Origin: Desulfuromonadales bacterium
GTDB lineage: Bacteria > Desulfobacterota > Desulfuromonadia > Desulfuromonadales > UBA2294
Reading direction: 5' to 3'
Assembly: GCA_014859615.1 (NCBI GenBank)
Contig: JACUTX010000011.1
Coordinates: forward strand, 1 to 24,923
Length of the DNA stretch: 24,923 bases
Made by a program: the position numbers and the translations under genes. Shown here piece by piece: positions 6,249 to 15,258 of the stretch; the stretch's first letter is position 1, and every line of letters starts with the position of its first letter. The notes under the pieces are model-generated. The model worked only from the letters and a program-made list of their open reading frames with translations, did no database searches and had not been told where the DNA came from.

Positions 6249-7406
6249 TTATTGATCCGTTTTTGTATGGGGGCTCTGTAGCCCGGATGCAGCCAGAATG
6301 CCGCCGCCGGTCAGCACCGCCAGCAGGGAGATGAACGCTGGCCAGCCGAAGTGCTGATAGATCGGTCCGGGGAGGCTCGATCCGAGCATACCACCGCCGT
6401 AGTAAAAGGCAACATAGAGACCATTGACCATCCCTCTGTTTTCGAGGCCGAGGCTGTTGAGATGACCACTGGCGACGGAATGGACCAGAAACATCGCTCC
6501 GCAAAAAGGGAACATGAAGAAAAAAAGCGGGGTTGTGTTCGGGACAAGCATGCCGATCAGCGCCACGATCAGACCGGCAAGTCCGAGCATCATGGTTCGG
6601 GATGTGCCGCCAAGCAGTGAGGTGAGGCGCACGGCATTCAGCGCCGAGACGATGCCGAGCAGATAACCGGAATACATAAAGCCGATCCGCATTTCAGTTG
6701 CCGCTGCATCGAGCTCGGCGACCCGGAACGGCAGATAATTCATGATGGCGGCAAAAACAAAAAACATGCAGAAGACAGTGATGTAAGTGCGGCGTGCCCC
6801 CTTGTCGCGCAGAATCGTAAGGATTTGACCCTTTGGACGGACTCCCTGCGGTGGCGACCCCGGAGCGAGAAGTCCCAGGAGTAAAAACCCGAGCAGCAGA
6901 CTGCCACCGAGAAGATAAAAGCTGTAGTGCCAGCCGAGCAGGGTGGCGATCGTGCCGGACATGGTCCGGCCGAGAAGGCCGCCGAGGATTGTGCTGGCGA
7001 TATAGATCCCCATGGTTCGGCGGATTTCTCCCGGCGCGCATTCTGTCGAGACGTAAGTCATCATCGCGGTGAGGATCGCCGGAATCATTAACCCCTGTAG
7101 CAGGCGGACGGCAAACAGCGCCCAGACCGTGCTGCAGAGTGGAAAGAGGAGCTCGGTCACCGCTAATACAGGGATCGCCCCGCGCAGCAGCTGGCGCGGG
7201 GTAAAGGCCGAAAGAATTCGGCCGTAGAGCAGCGGAGCGATGCAGAGCGGTAAAAAGGCGATGGTGGTGAGTGAGGCGGCCATGTCGCGGCTGATCTGAA
7301 ATTCGCTCGCGAGCAGCGGTAAAAGCGGTTGCGGCGCGTAGAGAGCCGAAAGCGTCAATATCGTAATAAAGACGACGACCGGCAGTCCGTTGGCGGTGCG
7401 GATCAA
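6249..7406 (-). CDS. MFS transporter, efflux-permease type
   Basis: This encodes 385 residues with about twelve hydrophobic membrane segments in two halves, joined by a basic cytoplasmic loop near residues 185-210. The loop after the second segment (YGRILSAFTPRQLLR) fits the MFS signature region between segments 2 and 3. The best family guess is the YnfM / arabinose-efflux permease group of drug or sugar exporters; the substrate cannot be read from the sequence. Translation starts at a TTG (7406) whose last bases overlap the polA stop codon by 4. A GGAGGG ribosome site lies 7 bases upstream inside polA. No other good start exists before residue 41, so translational coupling to polA is likely. 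Confidence 0.8.
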   Translation of the reverse strand: MIRTANGLPVVVFITILTLSALYAPQPLLPLLASEFQISRDMAASLTTIAFLPLCIAPLLYGRILSAFTPRQLLRGAIPVLAVTELLFPLCSTVWALFAVRLLQGLMIPAILTAMMTYVSTECAPGEIRRTMGIYIASTILGGLLGRTMSGTIATLLGWHYSFYLLGGSLLLGFLLLGLLAPGSPPQGVRPKGQILTILRDKGARRTYITVFCMFFVFAAIMNYLPFRVAELDAAATEMRIGFMYSGYLLGIVSALNAVRLTSLLGGTSRTMMLGLAGLIVALIGMLVPNTTPLFFFMFPFCGAMFLVHSVASGHLNSLGLENRGMVNGLYVAFYYGGGMLGSSLPGPIYQHFGWPAFISLLAVLTGGGILAASGLQSPHTKTDQ

Positions 7407-10078
7407 TGCGCTTCCCTCCAGTTGGCGCCACAGCCGATTTCGACCAGGAGCGGGACGGTGATCGAAACGGCATTCTCCATCTCTTCACGTACCAGTTTTG
7501 TCATCGCTTCCTGTTCAGCAACCGGTACTTCGAACACCAGCTCATCGTGAACCTGCAGCAGCATCCGGCTCTGCAGCTTTTCGGCTGCAAGCCGCTTAAA
7601 GACGCGGATCATGGCGACCTTGATAATATCGGCGGCTGAACCCTGCACCGGATAGTTGATGGCGTTGCGCTCGGCGTAGCCGCGCACCGCGCCATTTTTA
7701 CTGTTGATCTCGGGGATGGCGCAGCGTCGGCCGAGCAGGGTGGTGACAAACAGCTTCTCTCGCGCTTCAGTGATGCATTTGTCCATGAAGACCCGGATTC
7801 CGGGGTAGCGCTTAAAATAGGTGTCGATGAAGGTTTGCGCCTCGCGGCGGCTGATGCCGAGCTGTTTGGCCAGACCGAAGGCGCTCATGCCGTAGATGAC
7901 GCCGAAATTGATCGCCTTCGCCTGACGTCGTTGTTCATCGGTCACCATCTCCGGGAACAGCCCGAGGACTTCGCTGGCGGTGCGGCGGTGAATATCCTCC
8001 CCCTTGGCGAACGACTCCTTGAGCGCCGGAACATCGGCCATGTGCGCCAGGATGCGCAGCTCGACCTGCGAGTAGTCGGCGGCCATAAGGACGCAGCCGT
8101 CGGCCGGGATGAACCCCTCACGGATCCGCCGCCCCTCTTCAGTGCGGATCGGAATATTCTGCAGGTTTGGATCGCTCGATGAGAGCCGGCCGGTGGCGGT
8201 GATCGTCTGATTAAAGCTGGTGTGGATCCGCCCGGTTTCGGGGTGAATCAGTTTTGGCAGCGCGTCGGTGTAGGTCCCCTTAAGCTTCATCAGCGAGCGA
8301 AAATCGAGGATCAACGCCGCGATCTCGTTCTCCTCAGCCAGAGCGGTCAAGACCTCGACATCGGTCGACCAGCCGGTTTTGGTCTTCTTCCCTTTGGGGA
8401 GGCCGAGGCGCTCAAACAGAATTTCGCCGAGCTGTTTTGGTGAGCCGATGTTGAACGAACTCCCCGCCAGGGCGTGAATCTGCTCTTCCAGCCGGTTCAG
8501 TTTGATCGCCATTTCGGCTGAAAGCGAGCCGAGAAAAGCGGCGTCGATCCGGATGCCGCTCTTCTCCATGTCGATCAGAATCGGCAAAAGCGGCATCTCG
8601 ATCTCGTCAAACAGTTTGGTCTGCTGCTGTTTTTCGAGCATCGGCGCGAGCTTCTCGTAGAGGCGCAGGGTGATGTCGGCATCCTCGGCAGCGTAGACGA
8701 CCGCCTTTTCGATCTCGACTTCATCGAAACCGACCTGATTCTTGCCGCTCCCGGCGACCTCCTTGAAATGAATGGTCCGATAATCGAGCAGCTCCGAGGC
8801 GAGGGCGTCCATACCGTGTGAGGTGGAAGCCGGATTGGCGAGGTAGCTGGCGAGCATGGTGTCGTAGAGTGGCTCGGCCACGTCGACCCCGGCCCGGGCG
8901 AGCACCAGAATGTCGTACTTGAGGTTCTGGCCGATTTTCAGCTTTTTCGGGTCGGCCAGAAGCGGACGAACCGCATCGAGGACGGTCGCCAGCGGGAGCT
9001 GTTCGGGGACGCCGAGATAGCGGTGCCCGACCGGAATATACCAGGCGGCGCCAGCGGTCACGGCAAAAGAGAGTCCGACCAGATCGGCCTGGTGCGGGTT
9101 GAGGCTGGTCGTCTCGGTGTCGAAGGCGAAACGGTGCGATTTCTGCAGCTCGTCCACCATCGCGGCGAGTTCGCTCTCGGTCAAAACGCAGCGGTAGTCA
9201 GCGCTTCCGGCCGTCGCCCGCTCATCGACGGAATATTCCTGAATCAGGCGGTGGAATTCGCACTCCTTGAACAGCGCGGTCAGCGCCTGCCGGTCCGGCT
9301 CGCTCAGGGCAAAATTGTCATAGTCGAGATCGAGCTCCATGTCGTCGATCAGGGTGACCAGCTGCTTGGAGAGCCGCGCCTGCTCGGCGTAAGTTTCGAG
9401 ATTCTCGCGCCGTTTCCCTTTGAGCTGATCGAGGTTGGCGAGGAGGTTCTCGACGCTGCCGTATTCATCGATCAGCTGCTTGGCGGTCTTCTCGCCGATC
9501 CCCGGCACTCCCGGCACATTATCGGAACTGTCGCCGGCCAGCGCCTGCACTTCGATCACCTTGTCGGCACCGCCGAACCGTTCCATCACCTCCGCCGGTC
9601 CTGAAATTTTATCCTTCATGGTATCGAGCAGACGGACGCGATCAGTGACCACCTGCATCAGGTCTTTGTCACCGGTGACCACCGTCACCTCCATCCCCTG
9701 CGCTGCGAACCGTTTGGCCAGAGTGGCGATGATATCGTCCGCCTCGAATCCGGGCATCTCGACCCCCGGCAGGTTGAACGCCGCAACCACCCGTTTGATG
9801 TACGGAATCTGCGGCACCAGATCGTCCGGCATGGCGGAGCGGTTCGCTTTGTATTCGGGATAGATCTCCTTGCGAAAGGTCGGCCCCTTGCTGTCGAAGA
9901 TCACCGCCAGATGGTCCGGTTGCATCTCGCGGATCACCTTGAGGAGCATGTTAGTGAAGCCGTAGATGGCGTTGGTCGCCATCCCCTGCGAATTGGAAAG
10001 GTGGCGGATAGCGTAATAGGCGCGATAGATGTAGCTCGAACCGTCGATCAGGTAGAGTTGTTTCGGCTGGTCAGACAT
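7403..10078 (-). CDS. polA: DNA polymerase I
   Basis: This encodes 891 residues, full length for the family. Residues 1-285 form the 5'-3' exonuclease (flap) domain with its acidic metal ligands (LIDGSS, FEADDIIATL, VVTGDKDLMQ, GDSSDNVPG). Residues 295-485 form a 3'-5' proofreading domain that looks active: Asp320 and Glu322 (FDTET), the NLKYD segment (385-389) and Tyr462...Asp466. Residues about 500-891 are the polymerase: motif A Asp668 (ADYSQVELR), motif B near 718-729 (RQAKAINFGVIYG) and motif C His844-Asp845-Glu846. It removes RNA primers, fills gaps and repairs DNA in the cytoplasm. The ATG has an AGGAG site 9 bases upstream. It is followed by the overlapping MFS gene. Confidence 0.97.
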   Translation of the reverse strand: MSDQPKQLYLIDGSSYIYRAYYAIRHLSNSQGMATNAIYGFTNMLLKVIREMQPDHLAVIFDSKGPTFRKEIYPEYKANRSAMPDDLVPQIPYIKRVVAAFNLPGVEMPGFEADDIIATLAKRFAAQGMEVTVVTGDKDLMQVVTDRVRLLDTMKDKISGPAEVMERFGGADKVIEVQALAGDSSDNVPGVPGIGEKTAKQLIDEYGSVENLLANLDQLKGKRRENLETYAEQARLSKQLVTLIDDMELDLDYDNFALSEPDRQALTALFKECEFHRLIQEYSVDERATAGSADYRCVLTESELAAMVDELQKSHRFAFDTETTSLNPHQADLVGLSFAVTAGAAWYIPVGHRYLGVPEQLPLATVLDAVRPLLADPKKLKIGQNLKYDILVLARAGVDVAEPLYDTMLASYLANPASTSHGMDALASELLDYRTIHFKEVAGSGKNQVGFDEVEIEKAVVYAAEDADITLRLYEKLAPMLEKQQQTKLFDEIEMPLLPILIDMEKSGIRIDAAFLGSLSAEMAIKLNRLEEQIHALAGSSFNIGSPKQLGEILFERLGLPKGKKTKTGWSTDVEVLTALAEENEIAALILDFRSLMKLKGTYTDALPKLIHPETGRIHTSFNQTITATGRLSSSDPNLQNIPIRTEEGRRIREGFIPADGCVLMAADYSQVELRILAHMADVPALKESFAKGEDIHRRTASEVLGLFPEMVTDEQRRQAKAINFGVIYGMSAFGLAKQLGISRREAQTFIDTYFKRYPGIRVFMDKCITEAREKLFVTTLLGRRCAIPEINSKNGAVRGYAERNAINYPVQGSAADIIKVAMIRVFKRLAAEKLQSRMLLQVHDELVFEVPVAEQEAMTKLVREEMENAVSITVPLLVEIGCGANWREAH

Positions 10079-10242
10079 GTAACGGATCTCCTGCGGTTAA
10101 GATGAGCGGCTATTATTCCACAGGAGAGTGAGAAGGCAAAGCGGCAACTGCATGTATTAATATTTACTTTTTTGGTCACTGTTTTCAGCCGTTCAATATT
10201 TGCAGCTATTCGCAGGTGCTGAATAGTTACGTTCTTTTTTAC

Positions 10243-10270
10243 ACAGAGGCCTTCTTCGGAGGGCCTTTGT
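10243..10270 (+). terminator. 12-bp hairpin with TTCG loop in the polA/gspC spacer
   Basis: ACAGAGGCCTTC pairs along all 12 positions (two G-T pairs) with GAGGGCCTTTGT around a stable TTCG tetraloop. On the plus strand it ends in TTTGTCGTTT. The T tract is imperfect, and no gene lies just upstream on this strand. It may end a small RNA or block readthrough toward gspC. Confidence 0.5.
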
Positions 10271-10342
10271 CGTTTCGGCCCAAAGTTGCAGACGTTTTAC
10301 TCTTTGTTGTCGGCCTGTTCGGTAAATAGTTTAAATTCCGGC

Positions 10343-10364
10343 AAAAAAACCACTTCGGTTTCTT
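10343..10364 (-). terminator. Terminator-like hairpin on the minus strand ahead of gspC
   Basis: On the minus strand AAGAAACC pairs with GGTTTTTT around a GAAGT loop, ending in a seven-base T run. It would stop antisense transcripts coming from the secretion operon side before they reach polA. The stem is A/T rich with only two G-C pairs. Confidence 0.4.
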
Positions 10365-10425
10365 GCATTTATGTTGTTTTCATAATAGTGTTGCCTGTTG
10401 TGAACCATCAATTTGAGATATTCGT

Positions 10426-11313
10426 ATGCTGACTGTCAACACAAAACAGATGCGCGGCATTCTGCTGCTGGCGATTGCCTTGTTCGGGTTGTCGGTCGGG
10501 TATTGTGCGGCACAATTTTCGGGCTGGTTGCTGATGTCCGTAGGGGTCGATGCGCAAGCGGATGTCGCCCCGACGTCGCGCACAGCTGCGACTGATTCGG
10601 TCAATATCGATGCGATTCTGTCGGGAAATATTTTTGATCCGACGGCGCGGGCGTATACTTTGACCGAGCAGACGACGGCAGAGGAACAGGCCGCGGCACC
10701 GGTGCAGGCGGTGAATCTGCGTCTGCACGGTACGGTTGACGGGGGTGAAAACCCGCTGGCGCTGATCGAGGCGGCGGGGAAAGTGCTGATTTATCATATC
10801 GGAGACAGTCTGCCGGGTGGGGCCGAGCTGTTGACGATTGAGCGGAGTCGGGTGCTGATTCGCCAGTCGGACGGCCGGGAAGCGGAGCTGCTGTTTGATG
10901 AAGGGAAGGGGGGCTTGACATCTTCGAGCCGTTCCAGAACCGCCCGTACCCGGTCTGCGGATGATTCCGGCAATGGTATTCGTGATCTCGGCGGTAACCG
11001 TTGGGAAATTTCACAGGAACAGATCGATAAAGCCCGCAGCAATCTCGGCTCTTTGCTCAAGCAGGCACGGCTGGAGCCGAATATTGTCAACGGTCAGACC
11101 GACGGCTTTGTGGTCCGGATGATTCGCCCCCAGTCTCTGCTCGCTCATCTCGGACTGAAGGTCGGCGATGTGGTCAACGCGGTCAACGGTGTGGAACTCG
11201 ATTCACCGGAGAAGGCGTTGCAGATATTTCAGCAGCTGCGCGAAGCAAAACGGCTGACCATCGATCTGGCCCGGGGGCAGGAGCAGATGTCGTTTGAATA
11301 TGAGGTTAATTAA
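10426..11313 (+). CDS. gspC: Type II secretion inner-membrane protein GspC
   Basis: This encodes 295 residues. A short cytoplasmic start is followed by one membrane segment (about 11-38). The periplasmic part holds an HR domain (62-158, starting IDAILSGNIFDPT with LRLHGTV and LIYHIGDSL), then a Ser/Arg-rich linker and a C-terminal PDZ domain (222-295, with GLKVGDVVNAVNGVEL). In the family the HR domain contacts the N0 domain of the secretin GspD, and the PDZ domain helps select substrates. It opens the twelve-gene operon, diverging from polA. The chosen ATG has only a weak ribosome site (GAG about 10 bases upstream); a second ATG eight codons on is possible. Confidence 0.88.
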   Translation: MLTVNTKQMRGILLLAIALFGLSVGYCAAQFSGWLLMSVGVDAQADVAPTSRTAATDSVNIDAILSGNIFDPTARAYTLTEQTTAEEQAAAPVQAVNLRLHGTVDGGENPLALIEAAGKVLIYHIGDSLPGGAELLTIERSRVLIRQSDGREAELLFDEGKGGLTSSSRSRTARTRSADDSGNGIRDLGGNRWEISQEQIDKARSNLGSLLKQARLEPNIVNGQTDGFVVRMIRPQSLLAHLGLKVGDVVNAVNGVELDSPEKALQIFQQLREAKRLTIDLARGQEQMSFEYEVN

Positions 11314-11366
11314 GGATCCGGTCTGGAGGCGATAGCGGCTTGCGCCTGGAGTTTCAGGAGGTTGAT

Positions 11367-13553
11367 ATGAGGTGGGTGGGTGTGAAAATATTTTTGTTAT
11401 TACTGGCTCTGGTTGTTAGCCTCTCCACGTTTTCGGCTTTTGCCGCCGAACCAGCCCCGGTTGTTGACGGGGTTTCTCTCGATTTTCGGGATGTCGATCT
11501 GGTCGATCTGATTCAGACGATCAGTGAGATGACAGGGAAAAATTTCATTTACGACGATTCGATCAAAGGGAAGGTGAGCATCATCTCGCCGGACCGGATG
11601 TCGCCATCCGAGGCGTATGAAGCTTTTTTGTCGGTGCTGAGCGTCAAGGGGTATGCGCTGGTCCCTTCGGGGAGCACCAACAAGATCGTGTCGTTGTCGG
11701 TCGCCAGCCAGAATCGTCTGCCGACCGGCGGCGTCGGGCGCAGTTCCGAACAGTATGTTACCCGTCTGGTTCGCCTGCAGTACGTCGACGCGGCGACGCT
11801 GGTCACCAGTGTTCTGGCACCGCTGGTGCCAAAGACGAGTCATGTTGCCGCTTACGCCCCCTCCAATACCTTGATTATTACCGACAGCGCCGCCAATATT
11901 CAGCGTCTGGTGCAGATTATCAACCAGCTTGATGTGCCGGCGGCTCTCGATCAGATTGAGATCATTCCGCTGCAGTATGCTGATTCAACCCAGATTGCCG
12001 ATATTGTCAATCAGCTCCTCTCAAGCGGCGGAGGGACGACCCCCGCGCCCCGTCGCCGGGGGGTGGCTGCAGCCGGTGCCCCGGATAATCGCCAGGTGAT
12101 TCCGTATGAGCGGAGCAATGCCTTGATTCTCCTCTCGGCCGGTGAAGACGCCGATATGGTCCGCAAACTGATTGCCAAGCTCGATCAGCCGGCTCCGGAC
12201 GAGCGGTCGGATATCAATGTCTTCTATCTGGAAAACGCCGATGCGACGGCGATGGCGGAAACCCTGAATGAAATTTTAACCGGCATTCGCAAAACGGCTG
12301 ATCCTAAAGATCCGAAAGTCGTGGCTGCGCAGGCGCCGCTTCTGAATCCGAAGCAGGTCTCGATCACCGCGGATAAACCGACCAATGCCCTGATCATCAG
12401 CGCTCGCCCCGAGGAGTTTGAGATTCTCAAAGGGATTATCAGCAAACTCGATATCCGGCGCAAACAGATTTTTGTCGAAGCGATGATTCTGGAGCTGTCG
12501 CTCAATGCGACCCGTGCTGTTGGTATTTCCCTGACCGGGGCTTCCGCCTCCAGCGACGGCGGTATTATCGGCAGCTCCAATCTCAACACGGGTCCGGTCT
12601 CTCTGGGCGATTTTCAACCGGCCGGGAGCAGTACCCTCCCTGCGGTTCTCGGTCAGGTGGTGGAAGGGATGATGCTCGGTGGTTTTTCCAATCCGGTCGA
12701 TATCATCGGTCCGGACGGGAGCATCATTACGGTCCCGGCCTTTTCGGCTCTGATTAATCTGTCGCAGACCAACGGCGACGTGAATGTTCTGGCTGCACCG
12801 CGACTGCTCACCTCTGATAACGAAGAGGCCGAGATCGTCATTGGCCAGAATGTGCCGATTATCACCAGTCGCCTGACCGACACGGGGAGTTCAGGGCTTG
12901 CCCAGAGTGTGACGGTTGAACGCCAGGATGTCGCCCTGACCTTGCGTCTGACGCCGCAGGTGACCGAAGGGAATTCGGTTCGCCTCAATCTGTTTCAGGA
13001 GATTTCTGAAATCGTCGAATCGACCAGCGCCAATACCGTGGTCGGTCCGACCCTGACCAAGCGGATGCTGCGCAACACGGTGGTTGCTGAAGATGGCGAG
13101 ACGGTGGTTCTCGGTGGGCTGATCAGCTCAACGATGATCGATTCGGTCTCAAAGGTGCCGCTGCTTGGCGATATTCCGATCCTCGGCTGGCTCTTCCGGA
13201 GCAAAAGCAAGACCGAGCGCAAGACCAACCTGCTGGTTTTTATTACCCCGACCATTATTCGTGACAATGAAGATCTGGCCAAGGTGACGAACCGTTCGCG
13301 GCGGGCAATGGATCGCTATCATCAGGGGTCGGTTAATTTCAAGCAATCGGTGGAGGGTATTCAGGCGGATATGAACGCTCCGGTTGTCGATGCAGCTCCG
13401 GCAGTCGATGAAGCTCCGGCAGTCGACGCAGCTCCGGCAGTCGATGCAGCGCCGGTTGTCGAAGCAGCTCCGACTGTCGATGATGCTCCGGCTGTCGATG
13501 AAGCTCCGGCTGTCGATGCGGCTCCGACCTCTCTTCCGGACGAAAAAAAATAA
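11367..13553 (+). CDS. gspD: Type II secretion outer-membrane secretin GspD
   Basis: This encodes 728 residues. The start at 11367 was chosen for its ribosome site (CAGGAGG) and because the signal peptide (cleavage after SAFA, residue 26) follows directly; a TTG 27 bases upstream is unlikely. The order is N0 (VSLDFRDVDLVDLIQTIS), N1 (VTRLVRLQYVDAATLV), N2 (IEIIPLQYADSTQIADIV) and N3 (INVFYLENADATAMAETL), then the secretin barrel with the conserved stretches VLAAPRLLTSDNEEA, VVLGGLISS and VPLLGDIPILGWLF. It forms the multimeric channel through which folded periplasmic proteins leave the cell. The C-terminus carries eight exact-length APxVDx hexapeptide repeats (residues about 671-718) and a basic end, an unusual tail. 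Confidence 0.95.
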   Translation: MRWVGVKIFLLLLALVVSLSTFSAFAAEPAPVVDGVSLDFRDVDLVDLIQTISEMTGKNFIYDDSIKGKVSIISPDRMSPSEAYEAFLSVLSVKGYALVPSGSTNKIVSLSVASQNRLPTGGVGRSSEQYVTRLVRLQYVDAATLVTSVLAPLVPKTSHVAAYAPSNTLIITDSAANIQRLVQIINQLDVPAALDQIEIIPLQYADSTQIADIVNQLLSSGGGTTPAPRRRGVAAAGAPDNRQVIPYERSNALILLSAGEDADMVRKLIAKLDQPAPDERSDINVFYLENADATAMAETLNEILTGIRKTADPKDPKVVAAQAPLLNPKQVSITADKPTNALIISARPEEFEILKGIISKLDIRRKQIFVEAMILELSLNATRAVGISLTGASASSDGGIIGSSNLNTGPVSLGDFQPAGSSTLPAVLGQVVEGMMLGGFSNPVDIIGPDGSIITVPAFSALINLSQTNGDVNVLAAPRLLTSDNEEAEIVIGQNVPIITSRLTDTGSSGLAQSVTVERQDVALTLRLTPQVTEGNSVRLNLFQEISEIVESTSANTVVGPTLTKRMLRNTVVAEDGETVVLGGLISSTMIDSVSKVPLLGDIPILGWLFRSKSKTERKTNLLVFITPTIIRDNEDLAKVTNRSRRAMDRYHQGSVNFKQSVEGIQADMNAPVVDAAPAVDEAPAVDAAPAVDAAPVVEAAPTVDDAPAVDEAPAVDAAPTSLPDEKK
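13377..13520 (+). repeat. Eight 18-base tandem repeats in gspD
   Basis: The 144 bases divide into eight units of 18, each like GCTCCGGCAGTCGATGAA and each coding for a variant of AP(A/V/T)V(D/E)x. Because the unit is a multiple of three, gain or loss of copies keeps the frame. Confidence 0.9.
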
Positions 13554-13569
13554 TGAAGATGGAGCGAAC

Positions 13570-15255
13570 GTGAAGAACTGGCGGAAGCTGGGAGATATTC
13601 TGCAGTCTGATTATGCGGTTACGCACGAGACGATCGAAGCGGCGCTGGCGCAGCAGTCAGAACAGCCCGAACAGCTCGGTCAGATTCTCTGTCGGGAGCA
13701 TGCCCTCGCTTCGTCTGTACTGAGGCGGGCGCTGGCCGATCAGCTGACACTCCCGTTTATGGAGAAGATTCCGGATGATACCGATCTGCAGGAGTTGATT
13801 GCTCTGCTGCCGATCGCTTATGTTCGCGAGCATCTGCTTCTGCCGTTGGAGCTGGATGAGCAGCGACTGCTGGTGGTGGTGGCGGATCCGTTTGCGGTTG
13901 CGCCGATCAACGATCTTTCGGTGCTGTTTGCGCGGGCTGTGCAGATCTGCGTGACGACCCCTGAAGAGATTCGCCGCGCGATTAATCTGCATTATGAAAA
14001 GACCGCCGGGCAGGGGAGTGATCTGCAGGAGTCTGGATCGGATGGCGGGCTGGCTAATCTTGAACCGGCCGATCTGATCGATACCAGTGATGAGGCGCCG
14101 GTGATCCGGTTTGTTAACAGCTTGCTCACCCAGGCTTATCGCGAGAAAGCGAGTGATATACATATTGAGCCGGGGGAACGGGATCTGGTGATCCGTTTTC
14201 GTATCGACGGGGTGCTGCACGAGATGCTCCGCCCGCCGCTCAAATCACATGCGGCGATTGTTTCGCGCATCAAGATCATGTCGCATCTCGATATTGCCGA
14301 AAAGAGACTGCCGCAGGATGGCCGCCTCGGGGTGCGGATCGCCGGCCGGGATGTCGATGTGCGGATCTCGGTGCTGCCGACCGATCTCGGTGAGCGCGTG
14401 GTTTTGCGTCTGCTCGATCGTTCGAGTGAAATTCTGACACTGGAAGATCTCGGTCTGGCCGACAGCGGTCTGCATGCCGTCGATGCGATGATTCGCAAAA
14501 GTCACGGGATTTTTCTCGTCACCGGACCGACCGGTTCGGGTAAAACGACGACCCTTTATGCCGCGCTGACGCGCCTGAACGACCGTGAACGAAATATTAT
14601 CACGGTTGAAGATCCGGTTGAATACCGTCTCTCCGGCGTCGGGCAGATTCAGGTCAACCAGCGGATTAATCTCACCTTTGCCGCCGGTCTGCGTTCGATC
14701 TTGCGTCAGGATCCTGATCTGATCATGGTCGGTGAAATCCGGGATGGCGAAACCGCCGGGATTGCGGTGCAATCGGCCTTAACCGGGCATATGGTCTTTT
14801 CGACTTTGCATACCAATGATGCGGCAACCGCCTTGACCCGACTGGTTGAAATGGGAGTTGAGCCGTTTCTCGCCGCTTCTTCAATTGTCGGTATCCTCGC
14901 GCAGCGTCTGGTCCGTAAAATCTGTCCCGATTGTCGGGAAGGATACGTGCCTGATCCGCAATTGCTCAAGGAGGCCGGTTTTGTTGCTGTGCCGGCGGGG
15001 ACAAAATTTTATCGCGGTGCGGGGTGCGACCTCTGTCACGATACCGGTTATCGGGGGCGATTGGGGATTTTTGAGCTGTTGACCATGTCGGATAAGGTGC
15101 GCAGCGGTTTGATGGCCAACACCGATGCGGTGACGATCCGTCAGTTGGCGATTGATGAAGGGATGCTGCCGCTGCGGCAGTTTGGCCTGCAACGGATCCT
15201 CAAAGGGGAGACCTCGATCGAAGAAGTGTTGCGTGTGACCCAGGAAGAGGGGTAA
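13570..15255 (+). CDS. gspE: Type II secretion ATPase GspE
   Basis: This encodes 561 residues. The start is a GTG at 13570 with a GGAG site 5 bases ahead; upstream the same frame runs through the gspD repeats and is not real coding. Residues 5-65 form the GspE/PilB N-terminal domain with two RLGxxL-type motifs. The ATPase core has Walker A GPTGSGKT (319-326), the Asp box (VEDPVEY, Asp348), Walker B with Glu389 (LIMVGEIRD), the His box around STLHTNDA, and a zinc site of four cysteines (452, 455, 486, 489). It is a hexameric cytoplasmic motor that powers pseudopilus assembly together with GspL and GspF. It lies 16 bases after gspD and 3 bases before gspF. Confidence 0.95.
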   Translation: MKNWRKLGDILQSDYAVTHETIEAALAQQSEQPEQLGQILCREHALASSVLRRALADQLTLPFMEKIPDDTDLQELIALLPIAYVREHLLLPLELDEQRLLVVVADPFAVAPINDLSVLFARAVQICVTTPEEIRRAINLHYEKTAGQGSDLQESGSDGGLANLEPADLIDTSDEAPVIRFVNSLLTQAYREKASDIHIEPGERDLVIRFRIDGVLHEMLRPPLKSHAAIVSRIKIMSHLDIAEKRLPQDGRLGVRIAGRDVDVRISVLPTDLGERVVLRLLDRSSEILTLEDLGLADSGLHAVDAMIRKSHGIFLVTGPTGSGKTTTLYAALTRLNDRERNIITVEDPVEYRLSGVGQIQVNQRINLTFAAGLRSILRQDPDLIMVGEIRDGETAGIAVQSALTGHMVFSTLHTNDAATALTRLVEMGVEPFLAASSIVGILAQRLVRKICPDCREGYVPDPQLLKEAGFVAVPAGTKFYRGAGCDLCHDTGYRGRLGIFELLTMSDKVRSGLMANTDAVTIRQLAIDEGMLPLRQFGLQRILKGETSIEEVLRVTQEEG

Positions 15256-15258
15256 CGC

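Larger units (their letters stand above)
10079..10425. other. Divergent polA/gspC intergenic region
   Basis: This 347-base spacer must carry promoters for polA (left) and the secretion operon (right). For polA a loose pair TTGCCT and TAATAG, 18 bases apart on the minus strand, lies 30-60 bases before the ATG. For gspC I see only an isolated CATAAT (10380-10385) without a good -35. Two terminator-like hairpins lie within it. The part 10150-10240 has several overlapping inverted repeats (CTATTC/GAATAG, TTCAGC/GCTGAA) that could belong to a small RNA, but no gene can be called. Confidence 0.4.

Noticed and set aside
6694..7488. Second long minus-strand frame of 264 codons overlapping the MFS and polA genes
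   Set aside because: It is an out-of-frame shadow without hydrophobic segments. The MFS frame has twelve membrane segments and a good ribosome site.
9023..9604. Plus-strand open frame of 193 codons opposite polA
   Set aside because: It is a shadow of the polA coding frame, with no recognisable domain.
13377..13520. CRISPR-like repetition
   Set aside because: The 18-base units are directly adjacent with no spacers and are in frame inside gspD.
13384..13569. Upstream extension of gspE through the gspD tail repeats
   Set aside because: It only reads the 18-base repeats in another frame (MSMQLRQS-like). The GTG at 13570 has its own ribosome site and starts the known N-domain.
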